64,000 bases of DNA from Streptomyces himalayensis subsp. himalayensis (lineage in GTDB: Bacteria > Actinomycetota > Actinomycetes > Streptomycetales > Streptomycetaceae): positions 1-64,000 of the forward strand of contig NZ_JACEHE010000019.1 of NCBI RefSeq assembly GCF_013778455.1. The letters are read 5' to 3'. Below the pieces are notes generated by a model that was given only the letters and a program-made list of their open reading frames with translations, was not told where the DNA came from and did not search any database. The position numbers and the translations under genes were made by a program. This document shows, piece after piece, positions 50,119-58,533 of this stretch; within the stretch, counting starts at the first letter, position 1, and every line of letters begins with the position of its first letter.

Positions 50119-50358
50119 CTCACGCCTCCACGTATCTCGGCTGATGAGCCGAAGGTAGGGAGGGCGCGTTTCCGCGCTGTGGCTGCGGGTGACCTCCGGG
50201 GAACTTTGCTCTCACCCCGGGCAGGGTGCGGCAGTGAGGGTTTTGCCGTGGATCATGACGGGTTGGCCGTGGGGCCATGCCCCTGAAACAGAGCCGGGCG
50301 AGGCGATGGGTGCTCTCGGAGGTCGCTTCTCAGGCGCCCTGCGCCGTCTCAGCAATGC

Positions 50359-50793
50359 TTACAGATCGTCTGGCAACACCCGGAACGCCTTGTGCTCGGT
50401 CAGCGGTAGGACCGCACGGAAGTCCCTCCGGTCGAGGGTGAGGATCGCATCGGTCTCGTACTCCTCTGCGAGCGCCACATTCACAGCGTCTGCGAGGTCC
50501 AGCGACAACGAGGCGTACCGCGCCTGCACCTGTTGCGCACGAAGCAGAATCGAGGGGCCGGTCTCCGCGATGGCGAAGTCACCCCGCTCCGCAGCATTGA
50601 CGATGTCCTCGAGCATGTCCCGAGCCCGCGCCTCGCCGAGCTCACGCCGCCCCACATGATCCAGCTCGGCCAGTACAAGCGGCGAGAACACGGTGAGTCC
50701 GGCCTCTTCCAGCACTCGGTACGCCAGATCGCTGCTCGGATGCGCCGTGTCGAACGCAGCGAGCGTTCCGGACGTGTCGGCGATGACGATCAA
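50359..50793 (-). CDS. PIN-domain toxin (VapC-like)
   Basis: 144 residues. The acidic PIN-domain residues are in place: Asp6 (IADTSG), Glu43 (LAELDH), Asp99 and Asp102 (SLDLADAVNVALAE) and Asp121 (TLDRRDF). PIN toxins are Mg-dependent RNases that cut tRNA or rRNA. The start is TTG at 50793, overlapping the antitoxin stop as TTGA. It is complete and its partner is adjacent, so the module appears functional. Confidence 0.88.
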   Translation of the reverse strand: MIVIADTSGTLAAFDTAHPSSDLAYRVLEEAGLTVFSPLVLAELDHVGRRELGEARARDMLEDIVNAAERGDFAIAETGPSILLRAQQVQARYASLSLDLADAVNVALAEEYETDAILTLDRRDFRAVLPLTEHKAFRVLPDDL

Positions 50794-51044
50794 TCCTCGG
50801 TCCTCGCCGACCCCATCGATTCGCGCACGATCGCATCGGCCCGGTCCGCGAGTGTGGGATCGCCCCTGTTGAAGCGGCGCAGACCCAGCGGCCTCTCGCG
50901 TCGGCGGTAGCGCAGAGCCGCGAGATGCAGTGCCTCACGGATGATCTCCGCCTCGCTTATCCCTTGCCGGGCAGCGGCCTGCTTGATCACGGCCATGTCA
51001 TCTGCGTCGGCATAGACCATCGTCCGCTTCATCGTCATGACCAT
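50790..51044 (-). CDS. Ribbon-helix-helix antitoxin (CopG/VapB-like)
   Basis: 84 residues. MKRTMVYADADDMAVIKQAAARQGISEAEIIREALHLAA forms the ribbon-helix-helix; the tail (ADAIVRESMGSARTED) would cover the toxin active site. Starts at 51044 (MVM) or 51038 (MTM) are possible. An inverted repeat overlapping the start codon suggests autorepression. Confidence 0.85.
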   Translation of the reverse strand: MVMTMKRTMVYADADDMAVIKQAAARQGISEAEIIREALHLAALRYRRRERPLGLRRFNRGDPTLADRADAIVRESMGSARTED

Positions 51045-51063
51045 ATGCTACACCCGGCATATG
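51042..51063. promoter_or_regulatory. Operator of the PIN toxin-antitoxin operon
   Basis: CATATGC (51042-51048) and GCATATG (51057-51063) form a perfect 7-bp inverted repeat with an 8-nt spacer, overlapping the antitoxin start. The AT-rich arms stand out from local GC and suit a ribbon-helix-helix dimer pair. Confidence 0.55.
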
Positions 51064-51300
51064 TTGCGCAGCTCCCTCGACGGAAACAGGGGCGGCAGCG
51101 GCCCGCCGCTGCCCGCCTGGGGATACTGCGCCCAGTTCTGCGCGGCGCGCTGCTGCGCCGCCGGGCTGGGGTCGGGGAGGGCGACCACCTTCAGCGAGCC
51201 GTTCCGCCCACCCCCTGCCGGACGTCCGCGTACTGGTACCCGAACTGCTCGGCGATGAAGTCCCCTTGCTTTACGGGATCTTGGCGCACCTGACTGACTC
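51060..51300 (-). other. Possible degraded gene fragment
   Basis: On the minus strand one frame gives GGGVSQVRQDPVKQGDFIAE then QFGYQYADVRQG and stops; the next frame continues with GSLKVVALPDPSPAAQQRAA then QNWAQYPQAGSGGPLPPLF. Both have protein-like composition and appear to be parts of one sequence separated by a frameshift near 51200. I do not recognise the family. It lies between the antitoxin and the DUF2975 operon. Confidence 0.35.
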
Positions 51301-51336
51301 CGCCGCCTGCAGGGGTTGCCTCACGCCGCCCCGCCA

Positions 51337-51371
51337 CTTATCGTTTCTCGATAACATCGATAAACGATAAG
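51337..51371. promoter_or_regulatory. Nested inverted-repeat operator upstream of the DUF2975 operon
   Basis: CTTATCGTTT (51337-51346) and AAACGATAAG (51362-51371) are a perfect 10-bp inverted repeat; the 15-nt spacer contains TCGAT-AAC-ATCGA, a second inverted repeat. It lies 12 bases before the GTG at 51384, in the promoter or leader. The XRE regulator encoded in the operon is the natural candidate ligand. Confidence 0.6.
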
Positions 51372-51383
51372 CAAGGCGGGGTC

Positions 51384-51998
51384 GTGACCGAAGACCGGAA
51401 GATGCTGGAACCCATGGCCACGGTCGTGTCCATCGTCCTGCGCACCCTGTTGGCCTTGCTGGCGGCAGGACTCGTCCACTCGACCATCCATGGCAGTTGG
51501 GGGGACGTCTTCGTCTGCATCGCCGACGATTCGACCACCAGCTCCGTCACCGCCGACGACTTCGTCCCCGAGAACGGGGCGCAGGTCGACTCGATTCCCC
51601 GCTACTGCGCCGAGAGCCCCGACGCCCACCTGCGTCTGCTCAACGAACTCGGCGAACTTCCATCGACGTTGCTGCTGATCAGCGGACTCTTCCTGCTGCA
51701 CCGACTCCTTCAGGGAGCGGCGCGGGACGGTGTCTACACCGTGCAGACGGCATCCAGGCTTCGCCTGCTCGGCTGGTGGCTGCTCGTCGGCAGCCTGGTC
51801 GTCGAGATCATCGAGGCGAACGCCAGAGCGGCTCTGCTCGCTGAACTGGCCGAAACCGCGGACTTCTCGGCCGGGACCTGGCTGAGCATGTGGACAGCTC
51901 CCTACCTGGCCGTACTGACCGGTCTCGGCCTGCTGACCTTCGCACGGATCACCCGCGCAGGCACGTCCATGCGCGAGGACCTCGAAGGAGTCGTCTGA
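51384..51998 (+). CDS. DUF2975 integral membrane protein
   Basis: 204 residues with four hydrophobic helices (VVSIVLRTLLALLAAGLV; LPSTLLLISGLFLLHRLL; RLLGWWLLVGSLVVEIIEA; PYLAVLTGLGLLTFARI). The arrangement, including YTVQTASRLRLLGWW between helices 2 and 3, matches DUF2975 proteins. An extracytoplasmic loop of about 60 residues with two cysteines (VFVCIAD, RYCAES) lies between helices 1 and 2. DUF2975 genes are typically followed by a YozG-like XRE gene, as here. Function unknown. GTG start at 51384. Confidence 0.85.
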   Translation: MTEDRKMLEPMATVVSIVLRTLLALLAAGLVHSTIHGSWGDVFVCIADDSTTSSVTADDFVPENGAQVDSIPRYCAESPDAHLRLLNELGELPSTLLLISGLFLLHRLLQGAARDGVYTVQTASRLRLLGWWLLVGSLVVEIIEANARAALLAELAETADFSAGTWLSMWTAPYLAVLTGLGLLTFARITRAGTSMREDLEGVV

Positions 51999-52255
51999 TG
52001 GCCGCCGACGACCACGAGGGCCATGACATCGAGGTGCATCTCGACAAGCTCCTCAACGAGCGCGGCATGACCCTCACCGAACTCGCCAACCGCGTCGGCG
52101 TGACCAACGTCAACCTGTCCGTGCTCAAGAACGGACGCGCCAAGGCGATCCGGTTCACCACCCTGACCCGGATCTGCGAAGTCCTGCAGTGCCAACCGGG
52201 CGACCTGCTCAGCTACCGCCCCGGATCGTCCTCCGGAAACCCTCAGAAGTCCTGA
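51998..52255 (+). CDS. XRE-family regulator (YozG-like)
   Basis: 85 residues. The helix-turn-helix reads LDKLLNERGMTLTELANRVGVTNVNLSVLKNGRAKAIRFTTL, then LTRICEVLQCQPGDLLSYRP, as in small YozG-type Cro/CI proteins. ATG at 51998 shares one base with the previous stop (TGATG), so it is translationally coupled. It probably binds the inverted repeat upstream of the operon. Confidence 0.9.
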   Translation: MAADDHEGHDIEVHLDKLLNERGMTLTELANRVGVTNVNLSVLKNGRAKAIRFTTLTRICEVLQCQPGDLLSYRPGSSSGNPQKS

Positions 52256-52300
52256 CCCGCACGACTAATTCGACACATTGCCCCTGAAAAGGAGACCCAA

Positions 52301-52405
52301 ATGTTCAGCACCATGGATACGGGTACGAAGATCGCGATCGCGGCCGTCCTGGTCCTCCTGCTCACCGTGGTGGTCGGCGTGGGCCGGTGGCTCACCCGCC
52401 GCTGA
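52301..52405 (+). CDS. 34-residue single-helix membrane microprotein
   Basis: Translation is MFSTMDTGTKIAIAAVLVLL then LTVVVGVGRWLTRR. It is one transmembrane helix with a basic C-terminus (positive-inside orientation suggests C-in). AAAAGGAG lies eight bases before the ATG, an unusually good ribosome site, which supports real translation. It is third in line after DUF2975 and XRE genes with a 45-base gap. No family is known to me. Confidence 0.65.
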   Translation: MFSTMDTGTKIAIAAVLVLLLTVVVGVGRWLTRR

Positions 52406-52518
52406 GACCCCTTCCGTCGGCGTACGCAGTTCGGGCGTACGCCGACATGCCACCTTGCGCGACATCAGGAGGCTCGCCGAGGCGGCTCACCCCTGACGCG
52501 CGGATCCTCGGCAGCGCG

Positions 52519-53898
52519 TCACCGGACGGCTGCCCGGCGCCGGCTCCCGTTCGGCCACAGCCTCGGGCTCCGCTTCGCCGCCAGGTCCTCGAGCCAGCCC
52601 ACCGCGAGGATCGCTGCGCCTATCAGGGGCCAGACGAGCGCGAACATCCACAGGGAGTAGGTCGTGTCGAGGGCGGAGGAGAGGCGCTCGTTCATGAACG
52701 GGAGGTCGTAGGCCAGGTCGATGAGCGGGACCGTGGCCATGATCAGCATGTTGTGCCAGAGGTAGATCGTCACTGCGCGGTTGTTCGACACGGTCACCAG
52801 CTTGTCCCAGCGCGCGAAGCGGCCCGGCAGCTGCTGCCACGACGGTGAGTAGACAAGCAGGATGACCACGAACCCGAACGACCAGGTGGCCTGGGCGAGC
52901 GGGATGTCGTTCAGGTCCCAGCCGTCCGGGCCGAGGTGGCCGGACGCCCACCACAGGCCGAACGCCATGACGAGCGCGGAGCAGGAGACCGCCATGTAGC
53001 GGGGGATCTTCTGCAGGTGACCCTCGTGGTGGGCGAAACCGAGGACCCAGCAGCTGCCGTACACCGCGAAGTCCGTGACCGCGTTGCCCGTCTCGCCCGG
53101 GATCTTCACCAGGCCGGTCCCGACCACCGCCGTCAGCGCCAGCGGGGCGAGCAGCGTCGCCCACGGCACGCGGCGGAACGCCCACAGCAGCAGCGGCGAC
53201 GCGATGACGAACCACAGGTACGCGCGCAGGTACCAGAGAGGGCCCGCCGCCTGGGCCGGCCAGGTGTCCTCGAGGAGGCCCGCCTTGTCGCCGAGGTGCC
53301 ACGGGAAGGGCGGAGCGCCGATCGGGACCAGGTAGTTGAACAGGCTCACCCAGCCCCAGGTGCCTCCGTTGTCCGGATCAGAGCCCGGGTTCCAGCCGCC
53401 CGCGAACAGCAGCACGAGCACCGCCGCGCTGAACGCCCACATGGGTGGCAGCAGTCGGCGGACGCGGCCCCGGATCACGCCCAGCGCCGGGCGGTTCAGC
53501 GAGCGAGCCATGAGCGAGCCCGCCAGCGCGAACATCACGCCCATGGAGGGGAACAGCACCGTCAGCCAGGCCCAGCCGAAGAGGTGGTACACGACGACGC
53601 GGACCAGCGCGATGGAGCGCAGCAGGTCCAGATAGCGGTCGCGGCCCGGCTTCTTGGGCGCCGCCTGGGCGGGAGGCTCCTGTTCAGTGGGTGGCGACAA
53701 CCCTTCAGGGGTGCTGAACGGACGCGTCGCGTCGTCCAGGCCGGCCGGCCCGTACGATGCACCCGCCGATGGGTAGAGCGCCCCGCCCCCGCGCTGCTGC
53801 GGAAACCCGAACGACGTCGTGGCCTCCGGCGGCGTTGCCCCGGGGGTGGCCCCCGTCCCGTAGGGAGACGCGCCCCCGGTCCCGTACGGATACGTCAT
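52519..53898 (-). CDS. Acyltransferase-3 family integral membrane protein
   Basis: 459 residues. After an 85-residue Pro/Gly/Tyr-rich tail the acyltransferase-3 domain starts RDRYLDLLRSIALVRVVVYHLFGWAW, with the catalytic-type His in VYHLFGW and about ten helices. Segments such as WYLRAYLWFVIASPLLLWAF and IYLWHNMLIMATVP are typical. Such proteins O-acylate extracellular polysaccharides. It overlaps the end of the MatB-type gene by 4 bases (ATGA), so it most likely modifies the glycan made there. Confidence 0.85.
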   Translation of the reverse strand: MTYPYGTGGASPYGTGATPGATPPEATTSFGFPQQRGGGALYPSAGASYGPAGLDDATRPFSTPEGLSPPTEQEPPAQAAPKKPGRDRYLDLLRSIALVRVVVYHLFGWAWLTVLFPSMGVMFALAGSLMARSLNRPALGVIRGRVRRLLPPMWAFSAAVLVLLFAGGWNPGSDPDNGGTWGWVSLFNYLVPIGAPPFPWHLGDKAGLLEDTWPAQAAGPLWYLRAYLWFVIASPLLLWAFRRVPWATLLAPLALTAVVGTGLVKIPGETGNAVTDFAVYGSCWVLGFAHHEGHLQKIPRYMAVSCSALVMAFGLWWASGHLGPDGWDLNDIPLAQATWSFGFVVILLVYSPSWQQLPGRFARWDKLVTVSNNRAVTIYLWHNMLIMATVPLIDLAYDLPFMNERLSSALDTTYSLWMFALVWPLIGAAILAVGWLEDLAAKRSPRLWPNGSRRRAAVR

Positions 53899-56069
53899 GC
53901 CACCGGCCTCCGATCACCGGTGCCGCCCGTCCTCTGCTGAGGCACGGACACGGCGCCGGGCGCCGCCCCCACCACTCCCGTGCGCCGGAGTTTCTGCCAG
54001 CGCAGCCGGCCTCCGGTGAGGGCGGTGATCCAGGACTGGAGCAGCACCACGTACATGAGCTGCCGGTACAGCAGCTGCTGAAGCGGCAGGGATATCAGAT
54101 GGGTCATGCGCTCGCGGTCGAGCCGGAAGGCGTAGGCCGCGCAGACGGCCTGGATCGCGAGGACGCCGAGCCAGGCGCCGACGGTCTTCTGCGTGGGGCC
54201 GAAGACCAGCCCGTACAGCAGGAACACGTCGATCAGCGGGGCCAGCAGCGGGGCGACCACCATGAACAGGGACACCAGTGGCAGTCCGATCCGCCCGAAG
54301 CGGCCGGACGGACCCCGCTCGATGATCGCCCTGCGGTGCTTCCAGATCGCCTGCATCGTGCCGTACGACCAGCGGTAGCGCTGGGACCACAGCTGCTGGA
54401 CGGTCTCGGGGGCCTCTGTCCAGGCGCGGGCGTTCTCCGCATAGACGACGCGCCAGCCGTCGCGGTGCATCGCCATGGTGATGTCGGTGTCCTCGGCGAG
54501 CGTGTCGTCGCTCATGCCTCCGACCCGCTCAAGGGCCGTGCGGCGGAAGGCGCCCACCGCTCCGGGGATCGTCGGCATGCAGCGCAGCATGTCGTACATC
54601 CGGCGGTCGAGGTTGAAGCCCATCACGTACTCGATGTGCTGCCAGGCGCCGATGAGCGAGTCCTTGTTGCCCACCTTGGCGTTGCCCGCGACGGCGCCGA
54701 CGCGCGGGTCGCCGAAGGGCTGCACCAGCTCACGGACGGTGGACGGCTCGAAGACCGTGTCGCCGTCCATCATCACGACGATGTCGTGACGGGCGTTGGC
54801 GAGGCCGCGGTTGAGCGCCGCGGGCTTGCCGGCGTTGAGCTGGCGCACCACGCGGACATTCGGCATGCGCATGTCCTCGACGATGCGGGCCGTGCCGTCG
54901 CTGGAGCCGTCGTCGATGACGATCACTTCGATGGGGTGGTCGCTCTGCGCCAGCGAGTTCACCGTGTGGGTGATGCACTTGGCCTCGTTGTACGCGGGGA
55001 CCAGCACCGACACCGGTTCCGTGACCGGCGGGCCCCAGCTGAAGCCGCGCCGCCTTACGCGCCGCGCGTGCACGGCGGACAGGACGAGCATGAGTCCGAA
55101 GCGTGCGAAGACCAGGACGCCGATCACCGCGAGGCCGACGACGAGGACGCCGCTCACGTTCTCGGAGGCCTTGACCAGATACACCCACGCCTTGCCCTTC
55201 CACAGGTCGAGGCCGGTCACGGGCGTGTGGGCGCTCGATGCGTCCAGGGCTTCGGTGAGGTTGTCGAACTCGTACCCCTTCGCCTTCAGTTCGGGCAGGA
55301 AGCGGTCGAGCGCGGCCACGGTCTGCGAGCGGTCGCCGCCGGAGTCGTGCATCAGCACGATGGCGCCCCGGTCGCCCTTCGGCGTGGCCCGGCGGATGAT
55401 CTCGTCGACACCCGGCCTCCGCCAGTCCTCACTGTCGGTGTTGTTGACGACGGTGATGTAGCCGCGGCCGCCGATGTACTCGGTGACGGGCCACGACGCG
55501 TTGTCCATGGCGGCGGAGAACGACGAGTACGGCGGGCGGAAGAGCGACGTGCGGATACCCGCGGCGCCCGCGAGCGCGAGCTGGTTCTGCGACAGCTCCC
55601 AGTCGATGCGGCGCTTGGACTGGTACGACAGGTCGGGGTGGTTGAACGTGTGCAGCCCGATCTCGTGGCCCTCCGCCACCATGCGCCGCACGAGCTCCGG
55701 GTAGCGGGAGGCCATGGTGCCGGTGATGAAGAAGACGGCGTGCGCGTCGTGTTCGGCCAGCACGTCGAGGACCTTGGGGGTCCACTCCGGGTCGGGGCCG
55801 TCGTCGAAGGTGAGCACGAGGCGGCGGTCCGGCATGGTCAGCGTGGTCTCCCGGCCGCTGCGGGTGTCGATGACCGGGCCGCCCTTGAGGATCTCGTCCG
55901 GCACCTTGTCGGCAGCCACCGGCGGGCGGACGCGGTGGTCGGCGAGGATCTCGCTGTGCACGTAGCCGCGGAGCATCAGCATCGCGAGCAGGGCGACCAG
56001 GAGCAGCGAGGGCAGCAGGTAGCGCATGGGCAGCCTGCGGCGCTGCGGACTACGTGGGCGGGAGGTCAT
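53895..56069 (-). CDS. matB: Bifunctional polysaccharide deacetylase / family 2 glycosyltransferase (MatB type)
   Basis: 724 residues. One N-terminal helix (about 15-33) precedes an extracytoplasmic NodB deacetylase domain: LTFDDGPDPEW, GLHTFNHPDLS, SLFRPPYSSF and LMHDSGGDRSQT. A helix near 310-330 returns to the cytoplasm, where the GT2 domain shows VLVPAYNEAKCI, VIDDGSSDGTARI, MMDGDTVFEP, AEDTDITMAM and QRYRW. C-terminal helices complete the export pore. This is the architecture of S. coelicolor SCO2962, matB, needed with matA for poly-beta-1,6-N-acetylglucosamine and hyphal aggregation. Its ATG follows the matA stop directly. Confidence 0.88.
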   Translation of the reverse strand: MTSRPRSPQRRRLPMRYLLPSLLLVALLAMLMLRGYVHSEILADHRVRPPVAADKVPDEILKGGPVIDTRSGRETTLTMPDRRLVLTFDDGPDPEWTPKVLDVLAEHDAHAVFFITGTMASRYPELVRRMVAEGHEIGLHTFNHPDLSYQSKRRIDWELSQNQLALAGAAGIRTSLFRPPYSSFSAAMDNASWPVTEYIGGRGYITVVNNTDSEDWRRPGVDEIIRRATPKGDRGAIVLMHDSGGDRSQTVAALDRFLPELKAKGYEFDNLTEALDASSAHTPVTGLDLWKGKAWVYLVKASENVSGVLVVGLAVIGVLVFARFGLMLVLSAVHARRVRRRGFSWGPPVTEPVSVLVPAYNEAKCITHTVNSLAQSDHPIEVIVIDDGSSDGTARIVEDMRMPNVRVVRQLNAGKPAALNRGLANARHDIVVMMDGDTVFEPSTVRELVQPFGDPRVGAVAGNAKVGNKDSLIGAWQHIEYVMGFNLDRRMYDMLRCMPTIPGAVGAFRRTALERVGGMSDDTLAEDTDITMAMHRDGWRVVYAENARAWTEAPETVQQLWSQRYRWSYGTMQAIWKHRRAIIERGPSGRFGRIGLPLVSLFMVVAPLLAPLIDVFLLYGLVFGPTQKTVGAWLGVLAIQAVCAAYAFRLDRERMTHLISLPLQQLLYRQLMYVVLLQSWITALTGGRLRWQKLRRTGVVGAAPGAVSVPQQRTGGTGDRRPVA

Positions 56070-57101
56070 TTACAGGGTGCTTTCCGAGGACGGGGACGAC
56101 GGAGCGGTCGGTTCGGACGGGCTGCCGGGGTCCATCTCGACGGGGACCTCCGCGATCGGGCTCTCCGCCACGGTGTCGGTGCCGTCGCCGCCCTCACCGG
56201 TGGACGGAGTCGGCTCGGGGGACGGCTCACCGGTGTCCGTCGGCTCGGGGTCGACCGGCGTCGAGGGTTCTTCTCCGGTCGGGTCGGGGTCGGGGTCGGG
56301 ACCGGGGTCCGCGGAGCTGCTGTCCTCGGGGTCCGGCTTGCTGCTCGTCGTGGGGTCGGGGTCGGCGGACTCGCCGGGCTCGCTCGCGCTGGCGCTGGGA
56401 TCGGGCGAGGCGCCGGCCCCCGGGGAGGCCGTGATGCCGTCGGTGCCCGAAGGGCTCACGCCGGGTGTGGTGCCCACCGAGGCGGAAGGGCTCGCGGGGT
56501 CGGCGGGCCGCGGTGACGTCTCCACCTTGCCCGCCGGTTTGTCGTCGTCGTTCTGGCCGGTGATCGGCAGCCAGGGTGCGCTCGAGTTGCCCGAGAGCAG
56601 GGTGGCCACGATGATCATCGCGTAGACCGCGCAGACCATGCCGACGGCCATGCCGATACGGCGCAGTGTGCGGCTGCGGCGGCCCGAGTCGTCCACGAAC
56701 ACCGGGACTTCGTGACCGCCCTGCTTTTTCTTCTCCTGAACGGTCAGCCGGCCCTCTTCGTACCCGACGGCATCGAGCTGGACCGTGACCTCGTTCGGGT
56801 CATGGGCGTGGTCGAAGCCGAGGTCGTCTTCATGGCCGCGGTCCGGCTGCGCGGGCACGGCGCCCAGGAGGCCACTGCCGTCCTGTTGTTCCCGGCCGCG
56901 TCGAAACCAGCTTTCGGGCGCCGGCTCGGCATCGTCCGACCCGTCGCTGTCGCGCGACGGTGCGGCACCGTCGGCACCGTCCGCCGAGCCCTCGTCGTCC
57001 GGCCGTTCCGGCCTCTTCGGCTCATCCGGCCGTTCCGGCTCGTCCGATTCTCCGGTGTCCTCCGACACTTGGGTGTCTTCCCGCCACTTTTCCACGCGCA
57101 C
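56070..57101 (-). CDS. matA: MatA-type membrane protein with disordered flanks
   Basis: 343 residues from GTG at 57101 (GGGGGGAA upstream). Residues 1-150 are acidic and polar with RPDEPKRPERPDDEGS; one helix at about 167-189 (RRIGMAVGMVCAVYAMIIVATLL); then about 150 residues rich in Pro, Ser, Asp and Thr (DPGPDPDPDP, GEPSPEPTPSTGEGG), like a wall-spanning linker. No catalytic domain is visible. The match to matA rests on position immediately before the matB-type gene and topology. Stop TAA is followed directly by the matB ATG (TAAATG). Confidence 0.7.
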   Translation of the reverse strand: MRVEKWREDTQVSEDTGESDEPERPDEPKRPERPDDEGSADGADGAAPSRDSDGSDDAEPAPESWFRRGREQQDGSGLLGAVPAQPDRGHEDDLGFDHAHDPNEVTVQLDAVGYEEGRLTVQEKKKQGGHEVPVFVDDSGRRSRTLRRIGMAVGMVCAVYAMIIVATLLSGNSSAPWLPITGQNDDDKPAGKVETSPRPADPASPSASVGTTPGVSPSGTDGITASPGAGASPDPSASASEPGESADPDPTTSSKPDPEDSSSADPGPDPDPDPTGEEPSTPVDPEPTDTGEPSPEPTPSTGEGGDGTDTVAESPIAEVPVEMDPGSPSEPTAPSSPSSESTL

Positions 57102-57249
57102 GCACTTCCCCCCTGGGACCGAACCGGGTGCGCGTACGACTCCGGGCACCTGCCGTCGGATCGGGCCCCCACCCGATCCGAGCGCCCCCCTATCACACTG
57201 CGCCCGGACCATGAATGTAGCGCACCGGACTGACAGTCGTACCGCCGCG

Positions 57250-58227
57250 TCACTCCCGGCACAGCATGACGTGGGCGTCCGCGGCTGGAATCCATCCGTT
57301 CGTGGGCCGCCGGAGCCATCCGTACTCGCTCGCCAGCGTTGCCGCGGCCTCACGCAGCGCGTCAAGTCCCGGATGCGCCAGTCGCTTTGGCCACACCAGT
57401 GACACGGGTGACAGAGGGACGGGGTCCACGAGGGGCCGGAGGACACTGCCGGGCACAGGCGGAAAATCCACCACGGCCAGCACCGGGTTCCGGTACTTCG
57501 CCATGATCCGCCGGAACTCCTCGGTGCCCACCGCCAGCGGGGCGGGCGGCGCGACCTCGATACCGCGGCCCTCGAAGAGCCGGTGCGCCAGGTCGGTCCA
57601 CTCGGGTGTGCGGGGGTTGCCGGCGCCTGCGTACACGGTCTCGCCCGCGAGTTCGTCGAGCGGTACCGCCTCGCGCTCCGCCAGCCGGTGGTCCTGCGGC
57701 AGGATGACCGCCATCGGTTCGTATCTGACCGGCTGTTGCGCGAGGCGGTCGCGTAGTGCGGGGTCGAGACCGGCGTACCGCCCGAAGGACGCGTCGAGGC
57801 GCCCGGCGAGCATCTCGGCCGCGGCGCCGGTGAGGCCGCTCTCGAAGCGGGCCATCAGCTCGGACTCGGGGGCGAGTTCACGGGCGCGGTCGAGGATCCT
57901 GTCGAAGACCAGTCCCGGGCTGTTGACGTCCACGAGCAGCGGCCGCGCCGGGTCTGCCACCCCGCGGCCGAAGGCGGTCAGCAGGGCGTCCTGCGCCTCC
58001 TGCACGCGCCGTGCGTACGGAACGAGCCGCTCGCCATGGGCGGTCAGGGCCACCTGGCGCGTCGTCCGTACGAAGAGTTCGGCGTCCAACTCCCGCTCCA
58101 GACGACGGATGTCGCGGCTCAGGGCCTGCTGCGCGACGTACAGCCGGGCGGCGGCGCGGGTGAAGTGCAGCTCCTCGGCGACGACGAGGAAGGCGCGGAG
58201 GAGGCGGGGGTCCAGGGCGGCGGGCAC
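57250..58227 (-). CDS. LysR-family transcriptional regulator
   Basis: 325 residues. The winged helix is RLLRAFLVVAEELHFTRAAARLYVAQQALSRDIRRLERELDAEL with the usual recognition helix. The C-terminal effector domain includes DRLAQQPVRYEPMAVILPQDHRLA. GTG start at 58227. It stands alone: upstream is a MITE, downstream the matA promoter region. The target is unknown. Confidence 0.88.
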   Translation of the reverse strand: MPAALDPRLLRAFLVVAEELHFTRAAARLYVAQQALSRDIRRLERELDAELFVRTTRQVALTAHGERLVPYARRVQEAQDALLTAFGRGVADPARPLLVDVNSPGLVFDRILDRARELAPESELMARFESGLTGAAAEMLAGRLDASFGRYAGLDPALRDRLAQQPVRYEPMAVILPQDHRLAEREAVPLDELAGETVYAGAGNPRTPEWTDLAHRLFEGRGIEVAPPAPLAVGTEEFRRIMAKYRNPVLAVVDFPPVPGSVLRPLVDPVPLSPVSLVWPKRLAHPGLDALREAAATLASEYGWLRRPTNGWIPAADAHVMLCRE

Positions 58228-58257
58228 TGGGCGAACTTACAACGCAGGTGCGTTAGA

Positions 58258-58474
58258 GGTGCTCACAAAATGGGAGTCCGATCAGCTCGAGGCGCCTGGT
58301 GCGTGCGATCGCAAGGCGCCGGAAGACCCTCGATGGGGGCACCTCCCATGCCCTTAAGGCAATGGGGAGGAGCTACTAGGGTGTTTCGGCAACGCGGCGT
58401 GGGGGCACCTCCCAGCGTTAGCTGGGGGAGTGTGTGCCAGGCGCCTCGAGCCGGGCGCCCATTTTGTGAGCACC
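58258..58474. mobile_element. MITE, 217 bp, related by its core to the 47029 element
   Basis: Terminal repeats GGTGCTCACAAAATGGG (58258-58274) and its exact complement (58458-58474) are 17 bp. A second inverted pair, CTCGAGGCGCCTGG, lies at 58286-58299 and 58437-58450. In reverse orientation it shares a 27-bp identical block with the element at 47029 (58296-58322 versus 47124-47150), plus 58383-58395 versus 47083-47095 and 58430-58442 versus 47063-47075, in the same order. Two GGGGGCACCTCCC units (58335 and 58401) interrupt the shared core. No target duplication is clear. Confidence 0.8.
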
Positions 58475-58533
58475 ACTTAATCGGTCGAGAAGGTGTTGGA
58501 CCACTCAGGACGGCCGCGGGCACCGTTCGATGC

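Noticed and set aside
50119..50230. GlnR box upstream of narK
   Set aside because: GTCAC and GGAAAC half-sites occur (minus strand) but the spacing does not fit the two-site consensus; regulation by GlnR is plausible from knowledge but not shown by this sequence.
53757..56516. A 919-residue plus-strand frame opposite the matB-type gene
   Set aside because: Shadow of the deacetylase-glycosyltransferase gene; composition (His/Arg/Gly/Val) is that of an antisense frame.
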